Origin: an uncultured Candidatus Actinomarina sp.
GTDB lineage: Bacteria; Actinomycetota; Acidimicrobiia; Actinomarinales; Actinomarinaceae
DNA length: 64,000 nucleotides
Assembly (NCBI GenBank): GCA_902610815.1
Contig: CACLXG010000001.1
Coordinates: forward strand, 140,775 to 204,774
Reading direction: 5' to 3'
Position numbers and translations under genes: made by a program
Notes under the pieces: model-generated
Databases searched by the model: none
What the model was told of the DNA's origin: nothing
What the model saw: the letters and a program-made list of their open reading frames with translations, nothing else
In this document: positions 44,037 to 52,363 of the stretch, one piece after another
How positions within the stretch are numbered: position 1 is the first letter of the stretch
Layout: every line of letters starts with the position of its first letter

Positions 44037-44519
44037 TTAAAAATTTGTTAAATCAATTTCTCCATATGTACGAGAAATTACTTCACCATTGGTGTCAAGC
44101 ACTATAGAAATTGGTTGACCAACAATCTTAAAATAGTCTCGTAGCTCAGGAGTTGAGAAACCAATTTTAAGCTGGCCATTAAGATTCTCATTCACCCATT
44201 CCATAGTTGGTTCGTACTGACTGTGTGCTAGAGCAATTACATCATACTCATCAGAAATGTTAGCTAATTCTTTTTCTATGACAGGTAACTCCCGCCTACA
44301 CACACCTCAGTAATCAGCCCAAAAAATTATGATTGTTTTTTTATCTGTATAGTTCTCAGTAACAACAGCTTCAGATGTATCAACATACACAAAAGAAGTT
44401 TCAGTAATAGCATTTGTAGATTCTGACACTGCTTCTTGTAATTTACTTTCTGGTTCTTCACCAACTCCATACGAACAAGAAATAAATAATATGATAAATA
44501 TTGGAAAGTATTTTTTCAT
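44037..44519 (-). CDS. Putative selenocysteine-containing TlpA-like lipoprotein (UGA at first catalytic Cys)
   Basis: Read through the TGA at 44309-44307, this is a 160-aa lipoprotein (signal about residues 1-15, lipobox F-I-S-C) with a TlpA/redoxin domain: I-I-I-F-W-A-D-Y, then UGA (residue 71), then G-V-C-R-R-E-L-P. In TlpA-like proteins this position is the first Cys of W-C-x-x-C, so UGA sits exactly on the nucleophile, giving U-G-V-C. The frame continues without break to a normal C-terminus (F-S-T-P-E-L-R-D-Y, V-G-Q-P-I-S-I-V-L-D-T-N-G). TATGAT ends 7 nt before the ATG, a leaderless promoter. A GC-rich patch follows UGA. Alternatives are a pseudogene or sequencing error. It would act outside the membrane; phnD lies 63 nt downstream on the same strand. 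Confidence 0.65.
44276..44309 (-). promoter_or_regulatory. Candidate SECIS-like hairpin region after the UGA codon
   Basis: On the minus strand the 24 bases after TGA hold 14 G/C and use rare G-rich codons (AGG CGG GAG). Two weak folds are possible: GTAGG with CCTGT around CGGGAGTTA, or GTA with TAC around GGCGGGAGT, each with G in the first two loop positions. Bacterial SECIS elements lie in this position inside the coding sequence. The fold is marginal by eye. Confidence 0.3.
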
Positions 44520-44525
44520 AACTTA

Positions 44526-44531
44526 ATCATA
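44526..44531 (-). promoter_or_regulatory. Putative leaderless -10 of the TlpA-like gene
   Basis: On the minus strand TATGAT (44531-44526) is followed by TAAGTT and the ATG at 44519. This is the window's recurrent leaderless layout and suggests that the gene is expressed. Confidence 0.45.
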
Positions 44532-44551
44532 ATATTATTGATGAATAACCT

Positions 44552-44566
44552 TGCTATCCTAATTAT
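44552..44566 (+). promoter_or_regulatory. Extended -10 leaderless promoter of cinA
   Basis: TG-C-TATCCT (44552-44560) ends 7 nt before the GTG start at 44567, with no Shine-Dalgarno. It is back-to-back with the promoter of the TlpA-like gene. Confidence 0.55.
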
Positions 44567-45760
44567 GTGAATATTGCACTTTTAAGCATTGGAACTGAAA
44601 TTTTATTAGGTGATACTATTAATACGAATCTTGCTTCACTGGGTCAAACTTTATATAACAATGGATTTATTCTCTCAACTGAAAAAACTGTTCCTGATGA
44701 TAAAAATTTAATACAAGATGCTGTAAATGAACTACTCAAAAACAATGATGTCATTATTACATGTGGAGGAATTGGACCTACAGAAGATGATTTTACTAAA
44801 GAAGTCATATCTGAAATGTTTGACTTGGAACTTGTTGTTGACAAAGATCATCTGAGTTGGATGAAATCTAGATGGGAGAGTAGAGGCATGACTATGCCTG
44901 AAACAAATGTAAAACAAGCAGAAATCCCAGAAGGCGCAACTAAATTAAACAACACAAAAGGAACTTCACCAGGGATTTATATTGAATACAAAAGTAAACA
45001 TGTATTCATACTTCCTGGACCACCAAGAGAGTTCATACCACTGGTAACAGATGACTTAGTACCATTTTTAAAAGATAACTTTAAAAAAGTAGAAAAAGAT
45101 TATGAATTTATTTTATTTTTTAATGAAGCAGAGTCTGCTTTGGCAGAAAAGATTGATAAGTTTAAACCCGAAGGTTTAGATATTGCTTATTTAGCTAGCA
45201 AGGGAATAATTAAATTACGAATCGATAATAATTCGGTCAGTAATGATGCGTTAAAAGATTTTAAAAATCAAATAAAAGAAACATTAAGTCACAATGTATT
45301 AAGTTATGAAAATATCCCAGCTTCGAAAGTTTTATTAAGGGAATTAAAAGCTAAGAATTATACAATATCGCTAATAGAGAGTATTACTGGAGGGTCATTA
45401 TCTAAAGAGCTTGTTTCTCATCCAGGTGCAAGCGAAACATTAATTGCATCCAATGTCTTGTATTCTATGAATTCAAAAAAAGAATTATTGAATGCTGAAC
45501 CTAACGAGGACTGGGCTCTACTCGCTGAAGAGTTAGCAGTTGCGTCTATGAATAAATATAATTCTTCAGTTGGTCTAGCAGTATTAGGTGAAGCCGGACC
45601 AGTTCCTTCAAGTAAATATAAAATAGGTGAAATATTTATATCCATCTGTATCAATAGTAAGATATCTAATTTCACACACAATTTACGAGGTAATAGGGAA
45701 GATATAATAAATAGAGCAGTAAATAACTGTATTTGGGATCTATTAAATTCAATTAAATAG
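44567..45760 (+). CDS. cinA: CinA-family protein (NMN deamidase type)
   Basis: CinA proteins combine an N-terminal MoCF-like domain (I-A-L-L-S-I-G-T-E-I-L-L-G-D near residue 3; T-C-G-G-I-G-P-T-E-D-D near residue 65) with a C-terminal PncC domain that deamidates nicotinamide mononucleotide (S-L-I-E-S-I-T-G-G near residue 269). The 397-aa length fits. The GTG start is fixed by the promoter seven bases upstream. It lies 87 nt upstream of recA, the normal actinobacterial neighbour, but recA has its own SOS promoter. Confidence 0.92.
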   Translation: MNIALLSIGTEILLGDTINTNLASLGQTLYNNGFILSTEKTVPDDKNLIQDAVNELLKNNDVIITCGGIGPTEDDFTKEVISEMFDLELVVDKDHLSWMKSRWESRGMTMPETNVKQAEIPEGATKLNNTKGTSPGIYIEYKSKHVFILPGPPREFIPLVTDDLVPFLKDNFKKVEKDYEFILFFNEAESALAEKIDKFKPEGLDIAYLASKGIIKLRIDNNSVSNDALKDFKNQIKETLSHNVLSYENIPASKVLLRELKAKNYTISLIESITGGSLSKELVSHPGASETLIASNVLYSMNSKKELLNAEPNEDWALLAEELAVASMNKYNSSVGLAVLGEAGPVPSSKYKIGEIFISICINSKISNFTHNLRGNREDIINRAVNNCIWDLLNSIK

Positions 45761-45767
45761 TTGTATT

Positions 45768-45781
45768 CGAACAAATGTTCG
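45768..45781. promoter_or_regulatory. LexA (SOS) box upstream of recA
   Basis: CGAACAAATGTTCG is a near-perfect palindrome of the GAAC-N4-GTTC class used by actinobacterial and Firmicute LexA. It lies 80 nt before recA, with a TATAGA -10 candidate at 45796-45801. Thirteen of its 14 bases recur at lexA. Confidence 0.85.
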
Positions 45782-45847
45782 ATTAAAATTTGTCATATAG
45801 AGATGTTTTAATAGTTATTAATTATTGTTAATAAATAGGAGAGAATA

Positions 45848-46900
45848 ATGGATAAAGACAGGGCAAAAAAACTAGATACAGTTTTTTCGCAAATAGAAAA
45901 ACAATTCGGTGAAGGTTCTTTGATGAAGCTTGGTTCTGACCAAGTTAGAAAAATACCTTCAATATCTACAGGAGCACTATCAATAGATCTTGCATTAGGT
46001 ATAGGTGGTGTGCCTAAAGGTAGAGTTATAGAAATTTATGGTCCTGAAAGCTCAGGTAAAACAACATTATCTTTACACATTGCTGCTGAAGCGCAAAAAG
46101 CTGGAGGAGTAGCAGCATTCATTGATGCAGAACATGCTCTTGATCCCATCTATGCAAGCGCCCTTGGTGTTGATGTAGATGAATTACTTGTTTCACAACC
46201 TGATACAGGAGAACAAGCTCTTGAGATTGCAAATATGCTGATCGATTCCGAAGGAGTTGATGTAGTAGTTATTGACTCTGTTGCTGCTTTAGTTCCCCAA
46301 GCTGAAATTGATGGAGAGATGGGCCAATCCCATGTAGGTCTACAAGCAAGATTAATGTCACAGGCGCTAAGAAAACTAACATCTTCTATCAATAAAACAC
46401 AAACAACTGTTATTTTTATCAATCAAATTAGAGAAAAAATTGGTGTTATGTGGGGTTCTCCTGAAACTACAAGTGGTGGTAGAGCACTGAAATTTTATGC
46501 GTCAGTAAGAATTGATATTAGAAGAATTGAAACTCTTAAAATTGGAGCCGAAATGATTGGTAATCGCGTACGTGCAAAAATTGTAAAGAACAAAGTTGCA
46601 CCACCATTTAAAGAAGCTCAATTCGATATTATGTTTGGTCAAGGTATTTCTAGAGAAGGAAGTTTGCTTGATGTAGGCGTAGATCATGGAATCGTTAGAA
46701 AAGCTGGTGCTTGGTTTACTTATGATGAGATTCAACTAGGTCAAGGTAAAGAAAATTCTAAGAGATTTTTAAGAGAAAATGCTGATATTGCATTGCAGTT
46801 AGAAACTGATGTGTATAAGGCAGTTGGCATGATTGATTCTGATGAGGCTTCAAAAGAAGAAGTTGTAGAAGACTCAGAAGATGCAACACCTGAAAAATAA
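45848..46900 (+). CDS. recA: Recombinase RecA
   Basis: RecA forms the filament for recombination and triggers LexA and UmuD self-cleavage. The 350-aa protein has Walker A G-P-E-S-S-G-K-T near residue 66, the I-D-A-E-H-A-L-D-P segment, and the L1/L2 region (M-S-Q-A-L-R-K-L-T, then [19 protein letters not shown]). A GGAGAG Shine-Dalgarno precedes ATG 45848. It is followed by miaB; recX, usually next to recA in actinobacteria, is absent. Confidence 0.98.
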   Translation: MDKDRAKKLDTVFSQIEKQFGEGSLMKLGSDQVRKIPSISTGALSIDLALGIGGVPKGRVIEIYGPESSGKTTLSLHIAAEAQKAGGVAAFIDAEHALDPIYASALGVDVDELLVSQPDTGEQALEIANMLIDSEGVDVVVIDSVAALVPQAEIDGEMGQSHVGLQARLMSQALRKLTSSINKTQTTVIFINQIREKIGVMWGSPETTSGGRALKFYASVRIDIRRIETLKIGAEMIGNRVRAKIVKNKVAPPFKEAQFDIMFGQGISREGSLLDVGVDHGIVRKAGAWFTYDEIQLGQGKENSKRFLRENADIALQLETDVYKAVGMIDSDEASKEEVVEDSEDATPEK

Positions 46901-46926
46901 TATAGAGATTATTTAAAAAACAATTT

Positions 46927-46938
46927 TATAATTCAATT
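46927..46938 (+). promoter_or_regulatory. Leaderless promoter of miaB
   Basis: A consensus TATAAT (46927-46932) is followed by six bases and the GTG start at 46939. There is no Shine-Dalgarno. Confidence 0.6.
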
Positions 46939-48315
46939 GTGGAACAAACAGTTGTAATTAAGCCAAAAATGAACTTTACTCCTTCTCGTGAGGGTAAAAA
47001 ATATTTTGTAAAAACATTTGGTTGCCAAATGAATGAACATGATTCAGAAAAAATAGCAGGCATGTTCGAACTAGATGGCATGACTAAAGCAACCATTGAG
47101 GATTCTGCAGATATTTTGTTTATCAACACATGCACAATCAGAGAAAATGCTGATGATAGGTTATATGGAACACTTGGTCAGTTAAAAAAATGGAAAGATG
47201 AAGGTATTGATCGAAAATTACTTGTCGGTGGATGTGCCGCACAGAAAGACAAAGAACTAGTAAGAGAGAGAGCTCCATGGGTAGATGTAGTAATTGGTAC
47301 TCATAATTTAACAAATATCATTAATCTTCTCAATCAATCTGAAGACTGGGGTCCTATCACTGAAATAATTGATGAAATAGAAGATCTTCCAACAGATGCA
47401 CCATCAATCAGAGAATCTGAGCATTCTGCATGGCTAACAATTCAAATTGGTTGCAATAATTCTTGTACATTTTGTATTGTTCCATCTGTTAGAGGACCAG
47501 AAATAAGCAGACGACCAAGCGACATCATTAATGAAGCACAGGAATTAGTACAGTCAGGGATTAAAGAAATTACTTTATTAGGACAAAATGTAAATTCATA
47601 TGGTAGAGATTTAAAAATTGATAATAAGAGTAGACCATACTTTGCTCAGTTGTTACATAAGCTTAATGAAATAGAGGGACTTGAAAGAATTCGTTTTACA
47701 TCACCACATCCAAAAGATTTTAAAGAAGAAACTATAAATGCAGTCAAGTCACTAAGTAAAGTATGTAACCAAATACACGTACCATTACAAAGTGGAAGTA
47801 GTAATATTCTTTCAAAGATGCATCGTGGATACAATAAGGAAAAATTCACACAAAAAGTTGACATGATTAGAGACATTATTCCAGATGTTTCATTGACAAC
47901 AGATATCATAGTTGGCTTTCCTGGTGAAACTGATGAAGATTTTCTAAACACTATGGACATTGTAAAATATGTTGAATTTGACTCTGTATACATGTTTCAA
48001 TTTTCACCAAGACCAGGTACAAAAGCATACGATATGGAAGATGATTATGTTGACCAAGATATTATTAAAAAAAGATTTCAACATTTAAAAGACGTCCAAA
48101 CAGATATAAGTGAAAAAAGATTAAAAAGATTTGTTGGAACAGAACAAGCCTTATTAATTGAAAAAACATCTAAAAAAAATAATGAAGTCCTTACTGGCAA
48201 AATTGATAGTGGACAGATTACACATATTGATAGTAAGAATGTTTCTATTGGGGATATTGTTCAGGTTAAAATTATTGACTCAACTCCTTTTTATTTAAAA
48301 GCAGAATTAATTTAG
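46939..48315 (+). CDS. miaB: tRNA-2-methylthio-N6-dimethylallyladenosine synthase
   Basis: MiaB is a radical SAM methylthiotransferase that adds the 2-methylthio group to i6A37 of tRNAs. In the 458 aa the N-terminal UPF0004 cluster uses F-G-C-Q-M-N near residue 31 and G-G-C-A-A near residue 99; the radical SAM motif is C-N-N-S-C-T-F-C near residue 171; the C-terminal TRAM domain ends the protein. The GTG start at 46939 is supported by a TATAAT seven bases upstream. miaA, which makes its i6A substrate, follows after one base. Confidence 0.95.
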   Translation: MEQTVVIKPKMNFTPSREGKKYFVKTFGCQMNEHDSEKIAGMFELDGMTKATIEDSADILFINTCTIRENADDRLYGTLGQLKKWKDEGIDRKLLVGGCAAQKDKELVRERAPWVDVVIGTHNLTNIINLLNQSEDWGPITEIIDEIEDLPTDAPSIRESEHSAWLTIQIGCNNSCTFCIVPSVRGPEISRRPSDIINEAQELVQSGIKEITLLGQNVNSYGRDLKIDNKSRPYFAQLLHKLNEIEGLERIRFTSPHPKDFKEETINAVKSLSKVCNQIHVPLQSGSSNILSKMHRGYNKEKFTQKVDMIRDIIPDVSLTTDIIVGFPGETDEDFLNTMDIVKYVEFDSVYMFQFSPRPGTKAYDMEDDYVDQDIIKKRFQHLKDVQTDISEKRLKRFVGTEQALLIEKTSKKNNEVLTGKIDSGQITHIDSKNVSIGDIVQVKIIDSTPFYLKAELI

Positions 48316-48316
48316 A

Positions 48317-49141
48317 TTGATATATTTTCTCACAGGAATTACAGCATCTGGAAAGTCAGATTTAGCACACAGAATTGCTATTGAGAATAATATGTCTATT
48401 CTCTCAGTGGATTCTATGGCTGTCTATAAGGGCCTTGATGTGTTAACAGCTAAGCCATCTGATGTGATGCAAGCGCAAGTTAAATATTATGGTTTAGACA
48501 TTGCAGATTGCGATCAAAATTTTTCAATAATTGATTACTTAAATTATCTTATTGATCAAGATATCCCAGAAAAATCTTTTAAAGAAAATATATTAGCTGT
48601 TGGAGGTTCTGGATTATACGTTAAAGCAATAATTGATAGTTATGAATTTAAACCAACTGATCCAACAATAAGATCAGAATTGGAACAATTAAACTATGAT
48701 CAATTGATAAAATTTCATGATCTTAATGAGATACCTATTCCTGATATAGAGCTTAACAAAAGAAGATTAATGAGAAACATAGAAAACTTTATGTTGGAGG
48801 AATCAAAATATGTTTTTCCAGAAGTAAATATTCCGAAAGACATAGTTGGAGTATTTTGGAATCACCCTAATCATAAAAACAATATTGAAATTAGAACCAA
48901 AAAGATGATTGATAATGGATTGATAGAAGAAATAAACAAAATTAATAATCCTTCAAAAACAGTTCTTCAAGCTATTGGTATGAATTTATCTGATAATTTT
49001 GAAGAAAATATTAATATAAAAACAAAAAAACTTGCTAAAAAACAAATTACGTGGTTTAAAAAAGAACCAAAATTACATATGATTGAAACTGATGAAGAAG
49101 ACCTTGTATACAATTCAATGATGGAGATAATTAATGAATAA
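48317..49141 (+). CDS. miaA: tRNA dimethylallyltransferase
   Basis: MiaA transfers dimethylallyl to A37 of tRNAs reading UNN codons. The 274-aa protein has L-T-G-I-T-A-S-G-K-S-D (Walker A near residue 6), S-V-D-S-M-A-V-Y-K-G-L-D-V and L-A-V-G-G-S-G-L-Y-V-K-A near residue 96. It is slightly shorter than the usual 300. It starts at TTG 48317, one base after the miaB stop, without Shine-Dalgarno, so coupling is likely. It overlaps dapF by 8 nt. Confidence 0.93.
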   Translation: MIYFLTGITASGKSDLAHRIAIENNMSILSVDSMAVYKGLDVLTAKPSDVMQAQVKYYGLDIADCDQNFSIIDYLNYLIDQDIPEKSFKENILAVGGSGLYVKAIIDSYEFKPTDPTIRSELEQLNYDQLIKFHDLNEIPIPDIELNKRRLMRNIENFMLEESKYVFPEVNIPKDIVGVFWNHPNHKNNIEIRTKKMIDNGLIEEINKINNPSKTVLQAIGMNLSDNFEENINIKTKKLAKKQITWFKKEPKLHMIETDEEDLVYNSMMEIINE

Positions 49142-49868
49142 TTTTGCGTATATGTCCGGAACAGGGAATGATTTTTTAGTTGGTAAGTATGAAGGTCATG
49201 TATCAGAAATTCAAATAATTGCAATTGTTAGTGATGCTGAATATGAAGTTGATGGTGTTATATTTGTAGAACCATTGGATAATAATTCTGTAAAAATGCA
49301 TTATTACAATAATGATGGCTCTGATGCAGAACTTTGTGTTAACGGCGTACGATGTGTTGCTAAATATGCCATTGATAATAACTTTTTAGATGTTGCTAGA
49401 TTTATTGTTAAAGCACCAGTTGGGGATTTAGAAGTATATGTTGATGAAAGTATAGTTGAAGTATCTACTCCTATTCCTACTTATGAAGAAGAAAAGATCA
49501 AGGTAAAAACTTTCGAAGGTGTTAAATCTTCAGTTGGCAATCCCCATTTTATGATAGAAGTAGATGATGTAGACGGATTAGATTTAGAAATTTTGAATTC
49601 AGAAGTTGTTAATGAAGAAATATTCCCAGACGGTGTAAATGTTGAAATTTATCAAATAATTAGTAGAAATTATATTAAAGCTAGAGTCTACGAAAGAGGA
49701 GTAGGTGAAACAGACGCCTGTGGGTCAGGTGCACTATGTATGTTTAACTATCTAAATAAAACCAATCAAATAGATAATAATTCTTATGTTATGTACCCGG
49801 GTGGTGATTTAAATCTTAGATTTGAAAATGATAAGTTATACTTATCAGGAGAAGTTATATATCTCTAA
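49134..49868 (+). CDS. dapF: Diaminopimelate epimerase
   Basis: DapF interconverts LL- and meso-diaminopimelate for cell wall and lysine. The 244 aa have both active-site Cys: E-L-C-V-N-G-V-R-C near residue 65 (normally C-G-N-G) and D-A-C-G-S-G-A near residue 196. S-G-T-G-N-D-F opens the protein. Two 120-residue halves give the usual pseudo-symmetric fold. It overlaps the convergent lexA end by 14 nt. Confidence 0.93.
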   Translation: MNNFAYMSGTGNDFLVGKYEGHVSEIQIIAIVSDAEYEVDGVIFVEPLDNNSVKMHYYNNDGSDAELCVNGVRCVAKYAIDNNFLDVARFIVKAPVGDLEVYVDESIVEVSTPIPTYEEEKIKVKTFEGVKSSVGNPHFMIEVDDVDGLDLEILNSEVVNEEIFPDGVNVEIYQIISRNYIKARVYERGVGETDACGSGALCMFNYLNKTNQIDNNSYVMYPGGDLNLRFENDKLYLSGEVIYL

Positions 49869-50439
49869 ATAAACTAACAACTTTACCAATTGGTTGTACA
49901 TTTTCGTGAACTTCAAAATTTTCAAAATTTTTATTTGCTGGAATCAAATATTTTTTACCAGATATTGTGTCAACATATTTTACAGTTGCTTCGGTGTCAT
50001 TAATCATAAAAGCACCAATATCTCCATTTTTTGGTTCAATGTTTTTATCAACAACAACAATATCTTCATCATGAATACCGGCATCAATCATGGAATCACC
50101 ATTGACCTTTAATGCAAAGAGGTCCTTATTATATTTCTCTTCAACAATTGCAATCTCTCCAATTTTATTTTCCTCAGCCAGAAGGGGAGTACCTGCAGAA
50201 ATTTCACCAATTACTGGTACTGACATGAATATATTTAGTTTTTGATTATTTGATAACGATCTTGATAAGTTTGCTTTTTTAGTCAGAAAACCTTTTTTTA
50301 TTAAATTATCTAAGTGGTACTGTACTGAACTCGTTGATTTAAGATTGACAGCCTTTGCTATCTCTCTAACTGAAGGAGAGTAACCTTCAGTGGTTAATTT
50401 TTTATTTATGTACTCTAAAATCTCTGATTGTTTATTCAT
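49855..50439 (-). CDS. lexA: SOS repressor LexA
   Basis: LexA represses SOS genes until RecA triggers self-cleavage. The 194 aa have an N-terminal winged helix (about residues 1-65), the cleavage site Ala82-Gly83 in E-I-S-A-G-T-P, Ser116 in N-G-D-S-M, and Lys154 in T-V-K-Y. A box AGAACAAATGTTCG at 50463-50476 lies just upstream, so it autoregulates. An extended -10 TG-T-TATAAT on the minus strand ends 9 nt before the ATG, a near-leaderless promoter. It is divergent from the LysM gene. Confidence 0.95.
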   Translation of the reverse strand: MNKQSEILEYINKKLTTEGYSPSVREIAKAVNLKSTSSVQYHLDNLIKKGFLTKKANLSRSLSNNQKLNIFMSVPVIGEISAGTPLLAEENKIGEIAIVEEKYNKDLFALKVNGDSMIDAGIHDEDIVVVDKNIEPKNGDIGAFMINDTEATVKYVDTISGKKYLIPANKNFENFEVHENVQPIGKVVSLFRDI

Positions 50440-50462
50440 ATAAATAAATTATAACATAATTT

Positions 50463-50476
50463 AGAACAAATGTTCG
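50463..50476. promoter_or_regulatory. LexA (SOS) box between lexA and the LysM gene
   Basis: AGAACAAATGTTCG matches 13 of 14 positions of the recA box. It sits ten bases upstream of the lexA -10 on one side and about 26 bases upstream of the LysM gene -10 on the other, so it should control both. Confidence 0.85.
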
Positions 50477-50502
50477 AATAATTTTTTGTCGTACACAATT
50501 TC

Positions 50503-50514
50503 TAGTATTGTTTT
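50503..50514 (+). promoter_or_regulatory. Putative leaderless promoter of the LysM gene
   Basis: TAGTAT at 50503-50508 is followed by six bases and ATG 50515. The SOS box lies upstream, in the place expected for repression. Confidence 0.45.
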
Positions 50515-50787
50515 ATGAAGTTAAAAATTAAATTAATAATATATATATATTTTTTTAGTAGTTTAATGATATTTTTTGTTAAAAAACCGCTTAACGAACA
50601 ATATCACTTTGAAAATACACCAACTGTTGAGTATAAAATACAAAAAGGTGACACACTTTGGGGTATTTCTCGAAAATTTACAAACAAAAATCATCAAGAA
50701 TTCATTTATTTGATTAAAAAGATAAACAATTTACATAATTCATTACTTATTGAAGATCAAATACTGATATTACCCGTAAATATTTGA
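50515..50787 (+). CDS. LysM membrane protein, likely SOS cell-division inhibitor (YneA/DivS/ChiZ-like)
   Basis: The 90-aa protein has one N-terminal membrane helix (residues about 5-20) and a LysM domain (Y-K-I-Q-K-G-D-T-L-W-G-I-S-R-K-F, residues about 42-57, to V-N-I) that would bind peptidoglycan outside. The context is telling: a small LysM protein divergent from lexA across a SOS box is the layout of Bacillus yneA and of mycobacterial Rv2719c (ChiZ), which block division during DNA damage. The inference is a SOS-induced division inhibitor. It is followed by nrdR on the same strand. Confidence 0.75.
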   Translation: MKLKIKLIIYIYFFSSLMIFFVKKPLNEQYHFENTPTVEYKIQKGDTLWGISRKFTNKNHQEFIYLIKKINNLHNSLLIEDQILILPVNI

Positions 50788-50810
50788 TACAAGATTTAGA
50801 GGTAACTATA

Positions 50811-51260
50811 ATGACACTATATATGGTATGTCCTTACTGCAATAAAGAAGAAACCAATGTTGTTGATTCACGAAAAAACAATGAAGGTAACTCTATAAGA
50901 AGAAGAAGAGAGTGCCCAAAGTGTGAATTACGATTTACTACGTATGAAAAGGCTGAAATTGGTTTAATGATACAAAAAAGAAGTGGCGATATACAAGAAT
51001 TCAATTATGAAAAGTTGTATAAAGGTATAGAAAATGCGTTTGGCGGCCTAGACATTAATGACAAAAAGCTAAAAACACTTGTTGATAACATTCATAATGA
51101 AATAAAAACTCAAGGAAACAAAATTAAATCGGAAATTGTGGGGGAAACTGTTCTTAAATACTTAAAAGAGACAAACGAAGTTGCTTATTTAAGATTTGCA
51201 TCTGTTTACAAAGAGTTTTCTGATGCTTCTGACTTTGAAAAAGAAGTAGCAGAGTTATAA
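50811..51260 (+). CDS. nrdR: Transcriptional repressor NrdR
   Basis: NrdR represses ribonucleotide reductase genes in response to ATP/dATP. The 149 aa have the zinc ribbon (M-V-C-P-Y-C and C-P-K-C-E-L-R-F-T-T-Y-E) and the ATP-cone domain (V-I-Q-K-R-S-G-D-I-Q-E-F type segment from about residue 55). The start at ATG 50811 has AGAGG 8 nt upstream; ATG 50823 would give the more usual M-V-C-P-Y-C start and remains possible. It lies in the LysM-nrdR unit, so it may also rise in SOS. Confidence 0.94.
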   Translation: MTLYMVCPYCNKEETNVVDSRKNNEGNSIRRRRECPKCELRFTTYEKAEIGLMIQKRSGDIQEFNYEKLYKGIENAFGGLDINDKKLKTLVDNIHNEIKTQGNKIKSEIVGETVLKYLKETNEVAYLRFASVYKEFSDASDFEKEVAEL

Positions 51261-51261
51261 A

Positions 51262-52329
51262 TTAGGGTAAATTCTTAAAATTCGCAAAATTTATTAGTGC
51301 TTTTTCTTTAAATTCCAATAACGCATTTTCAAAAGTACTACTTTCAGTTTCTTTATTTAAAAAAATTGCTTGAGAAATTGATTGTGCTACTTCATATTCA
51401 TTATTTCTCAATGCTCCTAAATATCTACCATGCAAATTTTCAGCTGTTGTGACAGCATCATTTACAAGTGACTTGTGTCTTTCAAATTCATTAATCTCTG
51501 GCAAAGTGGCTATATTGACTTTACTTTGTGCAATAATATTTGATAAATTGTTTGTTATTTCCTCAATGTTTACACTATCTTCATCAATTGGAAGATCACT
51601 ATAAATTAAAACCTCTGAAATTGAAATTCTGTATGAAAGAACTAGGTCAAGCTCATTAACAAGTGTAAATATATTGCTTAAATTAGCTTCGACAGCACTG
51701 ATATCAGAGATATCAGCTCTATTAACTAAGTTATTTTGATACTGCAATAAAGAAGATTCAATCTGTTGCAAATTCGCACTAGCATTTGAAACATCATATT
51801 TTGAATAAAATGTATTTGTAGATATCTCAATTAAATCTGGTAGAAGTGCAACTAATTCATTCGAACTGTTTGTAACAACAACAGCTTCTTCCACAACAGC
51901 TTGTTGACTGCTCCTATAGTTTAAATAAGTATTTGTTGCAATTGTTATAACAAAGATCATTGATATTGAAATAAATGCTGGTATAACCCATTTTCTTCTA
52001 CTCTCAAGGTCAGACCAAACTCTTTGTATCTGTTCGGTTATATTTAAGGGGTTAAAAGTATCAGTTGGGGTTAGGTCAGCAGCATTAGTCGGTTCAGTAG
52101 TATTCGCAATGTATGTCTCAATGCTGTTTTGATGGACATATATTTCTTCTGTATTATTCAATAATGTTTCAAATGTTTCTTGATTAAGCTCTTCAACTTC
52201 TTCAGCTGTTTCTTTTGCATAAGATGTGGTTTCAATAAGGGAATCGCTTTCAAATCCAAGGAGATCTAAGATTTTTATTTTATTAACTTTTTTAGTTTTA
52301 TTTATTATGAAATAATCTCTAATATTCAT
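51262..52329 (-). CDS. Hypothetical single-pass membrane protein with long extracellular helical domain
   Basis: This 355-aa protein (start at ATG 52329, or the adjacent ATG 52332) has a cytoplasmic acidic N-terminal part of about 125 residues, one membrane helix (W-V-I-P-A-F-I-S-I-S-M-I-F-V near residue 128), and about 210 residues outside that are mostly helical and Asn/Ser/Glu-rich. No family is recognised. TG-G-TACCCT on the minus strand (to 52337) is a good extended -10 just before the paired ATGs. A longer frame to 52395 would run antisense over the dut start and is not credible. It is convergent with nrdR. Confidence 0.55.
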   Translation of the reverse strand: MNIRDYFIINKTKKVNKIKILDLLGFESDSLIETTSYAKETAEEVEELNQETFETLLNNTEEIYVHQNSIETYIANTTEPTNAADLTPTDTFNPLNITEQIQRVWSDLESRRKWVIPAFISISMIFVITIATNTYLNYRSSQQAVVEEAVVVTNSSNELVALLPDLIEISTNTFYSKYDVSNASANLQQIESSLLQYQNNLVNRADISDISAVEANLSNIFTLVNELDLVLSYRISISEVLIYSDLPIDEDSVNIEEITNNLSNIIAQSKVNIATLPEINEFERHKSLVNDAVTTAENLHGRYLGALRNNEYEVAQSISQAIFLNKETESSTFENALLEFKEKALINFANFKNLP

Positions 52330-52363
52330 CATTGAAAGGGTACCACTGCAAAATAATTTTAAT

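Noticed and set aside
44037-44519. Two separate genes or UGA read as Trp in the TlpA-like locus
   Set aside because: The second half starts inside the active-site motif and has no ribosome site; UGA is a normal stop in other genes of the window, and Trp would not make sense at the catalytic position.
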